Positions 55,658 through 64,000 of a stretch of 64,000 nt of DNA are shown here, piece by piece (position 1 is the first letter of the stretch; each line of letters begins with the position of its first letter). The translations under genes and the position numbers were made by a program. This stretch comes from Actinokineospora enzanensis DSM 44649 (GTDB lineage: Bacteria; Actinomycetota; Actinomycetes; Mycobacteriales; Pseudonocardiaceae), in the NCBI RefSeq assembly GCF_000374445.1, contig NZ_KB894405.1, positions 153,110-217,109 on the forward strand, given 5' to 3'. The notes under the pieces were generated by a model. The model saw nothing but the letters and a program-made list of their open reading frames with translations. It was not told the origin of the DNA and searched no databases.

Positions 55658-57499
55658 TCAGGCGGGTCGCTCCTCGTCCGGCGCCTCGGCACGTCCGCCG
55701 AGGTGCCGGGCGAGGAACCGTTCGGCGGCCGCGTAGAACGCCATCCGGTTGCGCGGCCGCAGGATCGCGTGACCCTCGTCCGGGAAGAGCAGGTACTCGT
55801 GGTCGATCCCGTTGGCCCGCAGCACGTCCACCACCCGCTCGGCCTCCGCGACGGGCACCCGCGGGTCGTTGGCGCCGTGCGCGACCAGCAGCGGGACCCG
55901 CAGGTCGGGCAGCCGGGTGACCGGGGAGCGGGCCAGCAGCAGGTCGGCGTCCGCGTCCGGGTCGCCGACGCGCCTGCGGATGCGTTGGGACAGGCCGGAA
56001 AGGCCGCCGCCGGGGATCGCGGCGACGAACGCGCGCAGGTCGGCGGGGGCGGCGACGGCGATGCCGCAGCGGAAGACCTCCGGGGTGAACGTGACACCGA
56101 CGAGGGCGGCGTACCCGCCGTAGGAGCCGCCGTGGATGGCGACCCGGTCGGCGTCGACCCAGCCCTGGGCGACGGTGTACTCGACGGCGTCGAGGAGGTC
56201 GTCCTGCATCGCGGCGCCCCACTGGCGGTCGCCCGCGTTGACGAAGTCCTTGCCGTAGCCGGTGGAACCGCGGAAGTCGACCTGGATCGCGACGTAGCCG
56301 CGGTTGGCCAGCCACTGCGTCTCGGCGCGGTAACCCCACAGGTCACGGGTCCACGGGCCGCCGTGCACGACGACGACCGCGGGCAGGTTCGCGCGCGGCA
56401 CGCCGGGCGGGAAGGTCAGGTAGCCGTGGATCCCCAGGCCGTCGCGGGCGGTGAAGGAGAACGGCTCGACCTTGGCGAGCGGGAGGCCTTGCAGCGCCGT
56501 GGAATGGGTGAAGAGACCGGTCGACCGGTTGGTCGCGCGGTCGTGCAGGCGGAACTCGGCTGGGCCGTCGTCGACCAGGTGACGGACCAGCCAGGTCCGG
56601 TCGGCGTCGTCGGTGCCGAGGATCGTGGCCTCGCCGGGCCCGGCCTGGAGTGTCCTGATGTCGGCCTCGACGTCGGGGCGCAGGGCGTGGAGGTGGGCGC
56701 GTTCGCGGCGGATGACGACCAGGCGGGCGTCGCCGTCTTGGTCGAGACCGACGCCGATCACGTCGTGCCGGGGGTCCTCGGCGAGGACCTCCTGACGGCC
56801 GGTCCGGATGTCGATACGGAGCAGGCGGACGGCCGGGGCGTCCTTGCTGGACAGCAGGAGCAGGCGGTCGCCGGTGAGGCCCACGACGCGCAGGAGCATG
56901 GTGTCGTCGTGGTCGACCTCGTGCAGGGTGCGCCAGGTGCCGTCGGGGTCGCGGACGACCACGGCCAGGCCGTCGTCCGGGCGGGCCTCGACCGCCGCGC
57001 GCGGGTGCAGGTCCGCGTCGGCGGTCCAGGCGGTGACCCCCGGCCGGGTGGCCGCCAGGGTGGTCTCGCCGGTGCGCAGGTCGAGCAGGTGTGCGTCGTG
57101 GCGGGCGCGGTCGTCGCGGTTGAGCGTGATCAGCGCGTGGTGCGGGCGGTCGCGGTGCAGTGCCACCAGGCGCGCCTGCACGTCCGGGTACGGGGTCAGG
57201 TCGCGCGGTCGCGGATCGGTCACGTCGACCGCGAACAGGTGCGTGTTCTCGTCGCCGTCGCGGTCGCGGGCGTAGAGCAGGGTGGTGCCGTCGTGCGCCC
57301 AGGCGAACACGTGCACACCCCGGCCGCGGTCGTGGGTCACCGGTTCGTAGGGGCCGCCGATCGGACCGCACAAAATATTCTTGACACCCTCGACCGGCGC
57401 CCCGAACGCGATACGGCACCCGTCCGGCGACAATGCCGGGCTGACCCGGTCGGGGTTCCCGAACAGAATCGCGCGGGGAATGATCCTCGGCTCGGCCAC
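55658..57499 (-). CDS. S9-family (prolyl oligopeptidase-like) peptidase
   Basis: The peptidase has 613 residues with GTG 57499. A seven-bladed propeller forms the first ~370 residues (SPDGCRIAFGAP, WAHDGTTLLYARDRDGDENTH). The alpha/beta hydrolase domain has VVVHGGPWTRD, the nucleophile GGSYGGYAALVG (about residue 459), the acid in HGANDPRVP and His in PDEGHAI. No signal peptide is seen, so it is probably cytoplasmic. It is convergent with the JmjC gene (9 nt apart) and divergent from the ABC exporter (74 nt). S9 enzymes remove leaders in some class III lanthipeptide pathways, and the candidate precursor is rich in Asp-Pro bonds. The link to that peptide is by position only. Confidence 0.88.
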   Translation of the reverse strand: MAEPRIIPRAILFGNPDRVSPALSPDGCRIAFGAPVEGVKNILCGPIGGPYEPVTHDRGRGVHVFAWAHDGTTLLYARDRDGDENTHLFAVDVTDPRPRDLTPYPDVQARLVALHRDRPHHALITLNRDDRARHDAHLLDLRTGETTLAATRPGVTAWTADADLHPRAAVEARPDDGLAVVVRDPDGTWRTLHEVDHDDTMLLRVVGLTGDRLLLLSSKDAPAVRLLRIDIRTGRQEVLAEDPRHDVIGVGLDQDGDARLVVIRRERAHLHALRPDVEADIRTLQAGPGEATILGTDDADRTWLVRHLVDDGPAEFRLHDRATNRSTGLFTHSTALQGLPLAKVEPFSFTARDGLGIHGYLTFPPGVPRANLPAVVVVHGGPWTRDLWGYRAETQWLANRGYVAIQVDFRGSTGYGKDFVNAGDRQWGAAMQDDLLDAVEYTVAQGWVDADRVAIHGGSYGGYAALVGVTFTPEVFRCGIAVAAPADLRAFVAAIPGGGLSGLSQRIRRRVGDPDADADLLLARSPVTRLPDLRVPLLVAHGANDPRVPVAEAERVVDVLRANGIDHEYLLFPDEGHAILRPRNRMAFYAAAERFLARHLGGRAEAPDEERPA

Positions 57500-57573
57500 G
57501 GCGGCCAGTATGCGGAGCAGACGCGGGCGCTGTCCAGCGACCGAATGGCGGACGGGAAATCCGGGGGAGACAC

Positions 57574-59529
57574 ATGTCGTTGCGTTTCGTGTATTCCAAA
57601 TCCGCGGCCGACACGGCGGGCAGCGGCCTCACCGGCGACCCCGACCTGGGCGATCCCCCGGCCGCGGCTTCCGGCCGCCGTCACCCCTTGGCCGCCTTGT
57701 CCGGCATGGTCCGCGTGCTGCGGCTCGTGTGGGGCGTCGACGCGCGGCTGACGCGGTGGCTGGGCGTGGCCATCGTGGTGGCGGGTCTCGTGCCCGTCGT
57801 CACGGCAGCGACCGTCCGTGTGCTGGTCAACGCGGTGCTGGCCGCGTTGTCCGGCAAGGGCGGCGGCCCGTTGGACGTGCGGCTGCCGGGGTTCGCGTTC
57901 GACCTGCCTGCCATGCCCACCACTACGGCCGTGGTCGTGCTGGTCGCAGTGCAGTTCGGGGCGAACCAACTCGGGGGAGTGGCGGCCGCCGTGCGGACTG
58001 GGACGCAGCAGTTGTTGCAGGAGCGGGTGACGCAGCACGTGCGAGCCCGGATCATGGACCACGCGGCGGGTCTTGACCTGACGTTCTTCGAGCGTGGACA
58101 GTCCTATGACCTCCTCCGACAGGCCCAACAGGAGGCGGCTGTCCGTCCTGTCGGGATGGTCGGGAGCGCGTTCGGCCTGCTGCAGAACCTGGTCATGTTC
58201 GCCGGGCTGGCGGTGCTGCTGGTGACCGTGAGCCCGTGGCTGGCGTTGCTGGCCCTGGTCGCCCCGATACCTGCCTTCATAGCCGATGCCCGCCACGGCA
58301 CCCAGGCGTTCCTCCTGTCCACTTTGGCCGCCCCGGCGCGACGACGGATGGACTACCTGTCATCACTGCTGACGACCGACACGTATGCGAAGGAGGTGCG
58401 TGTCTTCGGACTGGGGGCCTATCTGACGGAACGGTTCCGTCTCATCGGCTCCCGGTACTACGGGCGTTTGCGCGTGCAGGTCCGCCGTCGGCAGGTGGCG
58501 GCGGCGTTGTGGGGGACGCTGAGCACGTTGGTGGGGGCGGGGACGTATCTCTACATCGCGCTGGAGGCCGTGTCCGGGCGCCTGACCTTGGGTGACCTGA
58601 TGCTGTACACGGCGGCAGCCGTCACGTTGCAGGTGTCGATCCAGGCCGTTTTCACGGCTCTGTCGACGATGCACGAGAGCACGCTGTACCTGGACCAGCT
58701 GTTCGCCTTGCTGTCGGTGCGTTCCGAGGGCTCGTCCGGGACTCTGTCATTGGAGCCCGGCCCGCCCCGCATCACCTTCGAGAACGTGTCCTTCCGCTAC
58801 CCGGACGCCGCCGAATGGGCGCTACAGGACGTGAGCTTCGACCTCCCGGCGGGCGGGGTCACCGCCCTGGTGGGCCCGAACGGCTCCGGAAAGTCCACTG
58901 TGGTCAAACTGGCCTGCGGCCTCTACCAGCCGACGTCGGGCCGGGTCCGGTTGAACGGCAAGGACTTGGCCTGCTATGACCCCGACACCGTCCGCGCCCA
59001 GATCGCCACCATGTTCCAGGACTACGTCACCTACCAGGCCACCGTCCACGAAAACGTCGCCCTGGGCAACCTCTCCCATGTCGACGACCCCAAGTCCGTC
59101 CGCCAAGCCCTGGCCCGCGCCGACGCCCTGTCCGTGCTGAAACCCCTACCCGCGGGTGCCGACACCATGCTGGGCCGGTGGTTCGGCCGCGGCACCGAAC
59201 TCTCCGGCGGCCAATGGCAACGCCTGGCCCTCGCCCGAGCCTTCACCCGCCCCGACGCCGGCCTGCTACTTCTCGACGAGCCATCCTCGGCCCTGGACGC
59301 CAGAGCCGAATCCGACCTGTTCACCCGCCTCGCCGACCTCACCACCGGCCGAACCGTCCTCTACGTCTCCCACCGCTTCTCCACCGTCCGCCAAGCCAAC
59401 ACGATCCTGGTCCTCGACAACGGCCGCCTCGTGGAAACCGGTACCCACGCGTCCCTGGTCGACCGGCCCGGTGGCACGTATGCCGAACTCTTCCACCTCC
59501 AGGCCGCCCCCTTCCTGGAGGCCCAGTGA
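57574..59529 (+). CDS. ABC exporter (fused membrane and ATPase domains)
   Basis: This 651-residue half-transporter starts at ATG 57574 after GGGGGAGA. An N-terminal extension of about 45 residues precedes six membrane helices and a C-terminal ATPase. The ATPase shows Walker A GPNGSGKSTVV, Q-loop MFQDYVTYQATVHENV, signature ELSGGQWQRLALARA, Walker B GLLLLDEPSSALD and switch His VSHRF. There is no peptidase C39 domain, so leader removal would need another enzyme such as the adjacent S9 peptidase. Exporters of this type are common in actinomycete RiPP clusters. Here it is the last gene of the candidate locus. Confidence 0.92.
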   Translation: MSLRFVYSKSAADTAGSGLTGDPDLGDPPAAASGRRHPLAALSGMVRVLRLVWGVDARLTRWLGVAIVVAGLVPVVTAATVRVLVNAVLAALSGKGGGPLDVRLPGFAFDLPAMPTTTAVVVLVAVQFGANQLGGVAAAVRTGTQQLLQERVTQHVRARIMDHAAGLDLTFFERGQSYDLLRQAQQEAAVRPVGMVGSAFGLLQNLVMFAGLAVLLVTVSPWLALLALVAPIPAFIADARHGTQAFLLSTLAAPARRRMDYLSSLLTTDTYAKEVRVFGLGAYLTERFRLIGSRYYGRLRVQVRRRQVAAALWGTLSTLVGAGTYLYIALEAVSGRLTLGDLMLYTAAAVTLQVSIQAVFTALSTMHESTLYLDQLFALLSVRSEGSSGTLSLEPGPPRITFENVSFRYPDAAEWALQDVSFDLPAGGVTALVGPNGSGKSTVVKLACGLYQPTSGRVRLNGKDLACYDPDTVRAQIATMFQDYVTYQATVHENVALGNLSHVDDPKSVRQALARADALSVLKPLPAGADTMLGRWFGRGTELSGGQWQRLALARAFTRPDAGLLLLDEPSSALDARAESDLFTRLADLTTGRTVLYVSHRFSTVRQANTILVLDNGRLVETGTHASLVDRPGGTYAELFHLQAAPFLEAQ

Positions 59530-59631
59530 GGAGCTTCCGACTGGCGGCTCTGACTGTGGAAGCCGATGACGCTTGTGGTACTGGCCCGGCGCGGCACTGG
59601 ATGATCATCGTGCCTGCCGGGCGCAACGGCT

Positions 59632-60432
59632 TCAGTGGGTCAGGGCTTCCTGCTCATACGGGATCCGCTCACCGGCCTCCACCGCGAACGGCAGATGGTT
59701 GCCCTCCGGCGGCAACGGGCACGTCGCGTACACCGTGAACGCGCACGGCAGGTTGGTGGCGCGGTTGAAGTCCAGCGTCACCGTCCCGTCCTCGTCCGCC
59801 TCGGAGACAGCCAGCGCGCGGTTGGCACCGTACGTCGTGACGCCGCTTGTGGTGTCGGTGAACAGGATGCTGAAGCCGGATTGTTTGCCGTTGAACGCGG
59901 TCAGTACGTGCTCGGTCCCCGCATGGGTGAACCGAACGACCCCCGGCGCGGTGTACACATGCGTCAGTCCGGCGACGACCGCGCCCACCGTGGTCGGGCG
60001 CGGCTCGGGGAACGCCTCGAAAATGCCGCGCAGGACCCAAGCCGGGTCCGGTTCGTAGGACGGCACACCCCGGAAGGCCTGGACGGCGGCGGCTCGTGGG
60101 TCGTGCACACGGATCAGGTAACCCGTGCGGCGGGCCACCTCGATCTCCACCTCGCCCGCTCGCACCCGGGTGCCCGCGCCGCTGTTGACCAGGTCGAAGC
60201 GGTGTACGTCGGTCAGTCGCGTGCCCTCGTGCACCAGGTCGGCGCCAGCCGGGTCGACGTAGGCGGCGTCGGCGTCCTGCCACCACCGGCCCGGCACCCC
60301 CGCGTACGACCGCGGCTCCGCACCCAGCCACTCCAGCGACACCAGCGCCAGCCACCCGTACGGGTCGCCCAGGTCCCGCTCGCGGGCCGCCTTCCATTCC
60401 CGCCAGCTCGCCGCGAACTCGTCGGTCGCCAT
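59632..60432 (-). CDS. DUF1684 family protein
   Basis: The product has 266 residues and starts at ATG 60432 with GGAGGAGG 6-7 nt upstream. It shows WREWKAARERDLGDPYGWLA near the start and, toward the end, DFNRATNLPCAFTVYATCPL followed by PPEGNHLPFAVEAGER. This Asn/Pro-Cys-ending region is typical of DUF1684, found in bacteria and fungi with unknown function. It is cytoplasmic with no signal peptide. It is convergent with the ABC exporter and divergent from the NB-ARC gene, so it probably lies outside the candidate peptide locus. Confidence 0.85.
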   Translation of the reverse strand: MATDEFAASWREWKAARERDLGDPYGWLALVSLEWLGAEPRSYAGVPGRWWQDADAAYVDPAGADLVHEGTRLTDVHRFDLVNSGAGTRVRAGEVEIEVARRTGYLIRVHDPRAAAVQAFRGVPSYEPDPAWVLRGIFEAFPEPRPTTVGAVVAGLTHVYTAPGVVRFTHAGTEHVLTAFNGKQSGFSILFTDTTSGVTTYGANRALAVSEADEDGTVTLDFNRATNLPCAFTVYATCPLPPEGNHLPFAVEAGERIPYEQEALTH

Positions 60433-60711
60433 CGTCGCCTCCTCCACTCCCGGGCACGCGTCCCGCACCCACCCAGGGCAACGACCAGGCCGGGCGACTA
60501 TTCCTGCTCCCACATTGCGGAACCGGCTGATTTACGCCGTGACCGATGGATTATTTCACGAATTCTGCACAACTCCCGGAGAATCCACCGAATCCCATTC
60601 TACCGTTGGCGCCGACGGGAATGACGACCAGCGCGTGCGGCCTGTGGACGACCCGGGTGATCGCGTGCAGTACGGTGATCGTCACGGGCGGTGCCGGTTG
60701 GGGAGGGCTGG

Positions 60712-62832
60712 ATGGCCGACGACGGCGACCTGGTGCGGAATGTGCTGAGCGGTCACGCGCAGGTGGCGTTGCAGGTCGGACGTGTCGGTGGCGATCTCCA
60801 CCTGCACGGCGGCCGCGACATCCCGGCGCCGCGCATGGTCGTCGAGCGCAGCCCCCATTTCACCAACCAGGTGCGCGCGCTCGCCGAGGCGGATGCGCAC
60901 TGGGACGGGGCGGACCGGGCACGGCCGGTGGTGATCGCGTTCGTCGGGTTGCCGGGCGTGGGCAAGACCGAGGTCGTGCGGGCCTGGCTGGGCGCGCACG
61001 CCGACGAGTTCCCCGACGGCCAGTTCCACGCCGACCTGTCCGCGGGCACGCGCGTCGACGGCGTGGAGAGCACCGTGCTGCGCGAGTTCCTGCTGGCGGT
61101 GGGCTTCGAGTCGGGCGCCATCAGCGACACGCCCGCCGGTCGCGCGGCGGCGTTCCGGTCGTGGTCGCACGGCAGGCGCGTCGCCGTCGTCGTCGAGGAC
61201 GTGCTGGCCGCGCCGCAGGTGCGGATGCTGATGCCCGCGGGCGCGGGGTCGGTGGTGCTGGTGACCGCGCCCGGTCGGATCTCCGGGCTGGGCGTGGAGG
61301 AACAGCTCCGCGAGGTCGACCTGTCACCGCTGGAACCCGCGGCGGCGCGGGAACTGCTGGGCCGGATCGCGCGATTCGAACGGATCCGCGCGGAACCGCA
61401 GGCGGTCGACGCCTTGGTCGAGCTGTGCGCGGGGCTGCCGATCGCGTTGTGCGTGGCGGGCACGACGCTGGCCGAGTACCCGAAGCGCTCGATCGCGCGT
61501 CTGGTCGCCGAGCTGGAGGACCGTCGGCGCAGGCTGGCGGTGTTGTCGCGGACCACCAACCATTCCGTGGCCGCCGTCTTCGACAGCGCCTGCGAGCGGC
61601 TCGGCGAGACCTCGCGCCAGGTTTACCGGCTGCTCGGCGCCCATCCGGGTCCCGGCGACGTGCATCTCGACACGGTCGCGGCGGTCCTCGGCCTGGACAC
61701 CTGGGATGTCCGCGACGCCGCCGACGAGCTGCTGCGGGCCGGGCTGGCACAGGAGAACGTCGAGGACCGGTTGTCCCTGCACGAGCTGGTTCATCTCCAT
61801 GCGTGGACGAAAGCGGACCAGGACGGGGTGGCCGCGGAGCTGGCCGCGGCCGTGGACACGCATTACCACCACGTCGGCGTCGCGGCGGGTCACGCGATGC
61901 TGCCGTCCCGCCCGTGGCGCGACCAGCTCGCCCCGCACCTGGCCGCCTTCGACGCCCTGGCCCCGGTCGATCCGGTGGCCTGGTCGACGGCCGAGCGAGT
62001 CAACCTGCTCGGCACAGTGCGCCGAGCGGCCGAGTCGGAGTACCAGGACCGGGCATGGGAACTTGCCCTGATGCTGTGGCCCCTGCACGAACGCGGCAAG
62101 TACCTCGACGACCTCGCCCTCGCCGGTTCCCTCGGCGCGGCCGCCGCCGAACGTCGCGGGCGGACGGATGTGGCGGCGGTACTGCGCACCCAGGAGGGTT
62201 TCGCCGCATTGCACCGAGGCGATCCGGCCGCGGCCTACGCATTGTTCCGAACAGCGCTCGACGCGGACGCGGTCCCCGAGATCATCGCCACCGCCACCGA
62301 GTCGTTGGGCCTGGCCGCCCTCGCCCTGGACCGCCGCGCGGAAGCCGCGGACCTCCTCCGCCGCAACCTGTCCCTGGCCGAGACCGTCGGCGACCCGCGA
62401 CGCATCGCCCTGGCCCGTATGCACCTGTCCAAAGCCGTCACCCCCACCGAGGCGATCGCCCTGCTCACGGCCGCCCATGCGTACTTCGAGACGGCGGGCC
62501 CCACCGACGCCCACAACGTCGCCAAGTGCGACCTCCTGCGCGGCATCGCCGAAACCGCCACCGCCGCCCACTCCGACGCCGCCACCCACCTGGCCCAGGC
62601 CCTCGACCTCCTGCACACCCTCGCCCGCCCCTACGACGAGGCCCACGCCTGGACCGCCCTCGGCGACCTCGCCACCACCACCCACGACCCCACCGCCGCC
62701 GACTGCTACCGCCGCGCCTTGATCATCGCCGAGACCTATGGCCACCAGCCGCGTGCCCGCGAACTCCACACCAAACTCGCCGACCTCGTCCGAGGATCCG
62801 GCCACCCCCGAGCACAACCCAGCGAGTTCTGA
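60712..62832 (+). CDS. NB-ARC/TPR (STAND) ATPase
   Basis: This 706-residue protein starts at ATG 60712. A short N-terminal tag (VLSGHAQVALQVGRVGGDLH) is the kind seen on actinomycete signalling ATPases. The NB-ARC core has P-loop GLPGVGKTEVVRAW (about 80-93), Walker B-like AVVVEDVLAAP, the GLPIAL motif and a winged-helix region (AAVLGLDTWDVRDAADELLR). The C-terminal ~330 residues are TPR-like helices ending AETYGHQPRARELHTKLADL. STAND proteins act as signal-dependent switches in regulation or defence. No separate effector domain is visible, and no neighbour clearly completes a system. Confidence 0.85.
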   Translation: MADDGDLVRNVLSGHAQVALQVGRVGGDLHLHGGRDIPAPRMVVERSPHFTNQVRALAEADAHWDGADRARPVVIAFVGLPGVGKTEVVRAWLGAHADEFPDGQFHADLSAGTRVDGVESTVLREFLLAVGFESGAISDTPAGRAAAFRSWSHGRRVAVVVEDVLAAPQVRMLMPAGAGSVVLVTAPGRISGLGVEEQLREVDLSPLEPAAARELLGRIARFERIRAEPQAVDALVELCAGLPIALCVAGTTLAEYPKRSIARLVAELEDRRRRLAVLSRTTNHSVAAVFDSACERLGETSRQVYRLLGAHPGPGDVHLDTVAAVLGLDTWDVRDAADELLRAGLAQENVEDRLSLHELVHLHAWTKADQDGVAAELAAAVDTHYHHVGVAAGHAMLPSRPWRDQLAPHLAAFDALAPVDPVAWSTAERVNLLGTVRRAAESEYQDRAWELALMLWPLHERGKYLDDLALAGSLGAAAAERRGRTDVAAVLRTQEGFAALHRGDPAAAYALFRTALDADAVPEIIATATESLGLAALALDRRAEAADLLRRNLSLAETVGDPRRIALARMHLSKAVTPTEAIALLTAAHAYFETAGPTDAHNVAKCDLLRGIAETATAAHSDAATHLAQALDLLHTLARPYDEAHAWTALGDLATTTHDPTAADCYRRALIIAETYGHQPRARELHTKLADLVRGSGHPRAQPSEF

Positions 62833-62853
62833 GACAGGCCCCGCCACGGTGCC

Positions 62854-63093
62854 TGTGGATCACGCTGTTCACGGACCTGTTCCGGCTGTTGATCAGCCGC
62901 CGGAACTCTGAGGTCTACGCGCCGAGCTGTGCACAGGGCCGAATCGGCGGCGCTGGCGGGCGCTTGTCAAGGGAGAGCGGAGCCCTGTGGATGCCTGGGC
63001 GGGTTGTGGACAACTCGCTCGGGGACCCCCGAGTTCCAGCCTGGTGGGATTGCGAGACGGAGAGTATGGGGTGCGGGTGGCGGGTGTGGATAA
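62854..63093 (+). promoter_or_regulatory. Cluster of four DnaA-box-like motifs
   Basis: Four same-strand motifs of form TGTGGAYnn occur in one intergenic gap: TGTGGATCA (62854), TGTGGATGC (62986), TGTGGACAA (63005) and TGTGGATAA (63085). The third is the exact complement of the actinobacterial DnaA box TTGTCCACA, and the fourth that of TTATCCACA. No dnaA, dnaN or other origin gene is nearby, so this is more likely a DnaA-binding or titration site than oriC. Confidence 0.4.
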
Positions 63094-63094
63094 C

Positions 63095-64000
63095 TCAGTC
63101 GGCGGGCTGGATGGTTGCGGTGAAGCGGCGGGGGCCGCAGTGGATTGTCAGGGTCAGCGGGACAGTGGGCGGGGTGTGGTCGCTGAGGAGGTGATGGAGG
63201 AGGGAAGCGCCGAGTGGGCCGTGGGAGGTGGGGAGGCCGGTGGTCACGTAGTGGGTGTTGTGGCGGGAGAGAGTCAGCCAGCGGTCGTGCGGGAGTGGAG
63301 TGGTTGCGAGGAGGGCGCCGGGGAGGGAGTGGAGGAGTTCCTGGGCCGTGGTGGGGTCGGGGGCGATGAGGATCTCGGCGAGTTCCAGTTCGCGGCGGAG
63401 AGGGGAGGCGGTGGTGTCCACGGTGAGGTGGGTTCCGTTGTAGGCGCCGGAGTTGAGGTTGGTGGAGGCGTGGCGGGTTATCGCGGCGGTGTTGTTGTGC
63501 AGGGTGACGTGGATTAGTTGGGCTGCGGGGGTGGTTGGGGGGACCAGGGGAGTGGGGACTACCTGGACTTCGGGGGGATAGGTGGGTTCTGGGAGGTTGA
63601 GGAGTCGATAGAACTCGGTGCGGAGGAGGGGGGCGGCTTTGTCGGGGTGGGAGGTTGCGAGAGCTGTCACAGAGGTTAGGTCGGGGCAGGGGGCGGTTGG
63701 GTCGCCGGTGTAGCGCGGGGCAATGTGGAGTAATTGGGCGATGGGGGAGTCCGGGTCCACGGTGCTGTGCGGGGCGGTGGCCAGGAATACCGGGCGGCCT
63801 AAGGCGGCGCCGTAGAAGGTCACCGAGCCGTGGTCGCCGATGATGGTGTCGGCGGCTATCAGGGCGGCGCGCCAGCCGTCCTGGGCGGGGAGGATGGTGA
63901 GGCCTGCGCGGGTGCAGCGGGCCAGCCAGGCGGCTACCTGCCAGTCGGAGTGCCAGGCGCGGATGTTGGGGTGCAGGGCGACCACCGTGCGGTATTCGTC
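63095..64000 (-). CDS. Glycosyltransferase/glycerophosphotransferase-like protein (partial)
   Basis: The gene runs off the right edge of the window; 301 C-terminal codons are visible. TVVALHPNIRAWHSDWQ and ADTIIGDHGSVTFYGAALG followed by RPVFLA resemble the second Rossmann domain of GT-B enzymes and of CDP-glycerol glycerophosphotransferases (TagF type), where a similar Asp-Ser-Ser/His-Gly-Ser loop binds the nucleotide sugar or CDP-alcohol. The C-terminal ~160 residues are Thr/Leu/Pro-rich and not recognised. A role in wall or surface polymer synthesis is possible. The true start and full domain set lie beyond the window. Confidence 0.55.
   Translation of the reverse strand, partial: DEYRTVVALHPNIRAWHSDWQVAAWLARCTRAGLTILPAQDGWRAALIAADTIIGDHGSVTFYGAALGRPVFLATAPHSTVDPDSPIAQLLHIAPRYTGDPTAPCPDLTSVTALATSHPDKAAPLLRTEFYRLLNLPEPTYPPEVQVVPTPLVPPTTPAAQLIHVTLHNNTAAITRHASTNLNSGAYNGTHLTVDTTASPLRRELELAEILIAPDPTTAQELLHSLPGALLATTPLPHDRWLTLSRHNTHYVTTGLPTSHGPLGASLLHHLLSDHTPPTVPLTLTIHCGPRRFTATIQPAD

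Noticed and set aside
55655-57751. 698-codon plus-strand frame opposite the S9 peptidase
   Set aside because: The peptidase on the minus strand has full catalytic motifs; this frame is Gly/Val/Asp-rich antisense sequence.
62833-63094. Chromosomal replication origin
   Set aside because: DnaA-box-like motifs are present, but there is no dnaA, dnaN, rpmH or gyrase gene and no AT-rich unwinding element.

Overview
This is a 64 kb chromosomal window from a high-GC actinomycete. GTG starts, 4-bp stop/start overlaps, strong G/C bias at third codon positions and families such as BTAD regulators, NB-ARC/TPR ATPases, ECF/YCII pairs and the SWIM/DUF5691/MoxR/DUF5682/VWA operon all fit. The gene set resembles Pseudonocardiaceae (Actinokineospora, Saccharothrix or Lentzea type). 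That placement is an inference, supported weakly by a chemoreceptor that would suit a motile-spore former. No rRNA, tRNA, CRISPR array, intact IS element or prophage was found.

Layout. 0.2-6 kb: a two-gene operon pairing a camelysin/TasA-like surface protein with a SipW-type signal peptidase fused to four LamG domains, divergent from a methyl-accepting chemotaxis protein. 6-11 kb: a secreted choice-of-anchor-P protein, then a large anchored protein ending in an EndoU-type RNase toxin domain, followed by a small candidate immunity gene. 11-17 kb: an MFS transporter, an RHH regulator/DUF4097/ABC-2 exporter operon, and a chitin-binding polysaccharide deacetylase. 17-26 kb: an HTH/Clp-N pair behind a twin-operator, apparently leaderless promoter, and the five-gene SWIM-DUF5691-MoxR-DUF5682-VWA operon. 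26-32 kb: a DUF5302 mini-protein, an M50 metalloprotease with a PqqD-like domain coupled to a repeat protein, an MHS transporter and an orphan LacI-type sugar-binding fold. 32-48 kb: a 1385-residue hybrid kinase, a PadR/FAD-monooxygenase pair, a secreted M4 protease with chitin-binding tail, a tripeptidyl-aminopeptidase-like hydrolase, a BTAD regulator, a cyclase and a YCII/ECF pair. 48-53.6 kb: a two-component system divergent from a MacAB-like export operon. 53.6-59.5 kb: a candidate RiPP locus. 59.6-64 kb: DUF1684, an NB-ARC/TPR ATPase, a cluster of DnaA-box-like motifs and a truncated glycosyltransferase-like gene.

The best candidate for an undescribed system is at 53.6-59.5 kb. A 48-codon gene (54285-54431) encodes a peptide ending in two tandem 12-residue acidic repeats, VIADDDP[TS]DP[IV]L. 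It is translationally coupled (TGATG) to a JmjC/cupin-type Fe(II)/2-oxoglutarate oxygenase. An IS630-derived stand-alone HTH protein lies upstream, and an S9 peptidase and an ABC exporter follow. This reads as precursor, modifying enzyme, protease, exporter and regulator, possibly for a beta-hydroxy-aspartyl peptide. Other leads are the signal peptidase that seems to carry its own SipW-type substrate segment, the EndoU toxin with its putative immunity gene, and the M50/repeat-protein pair. All functions are read from sequence motifs; no database search was run.
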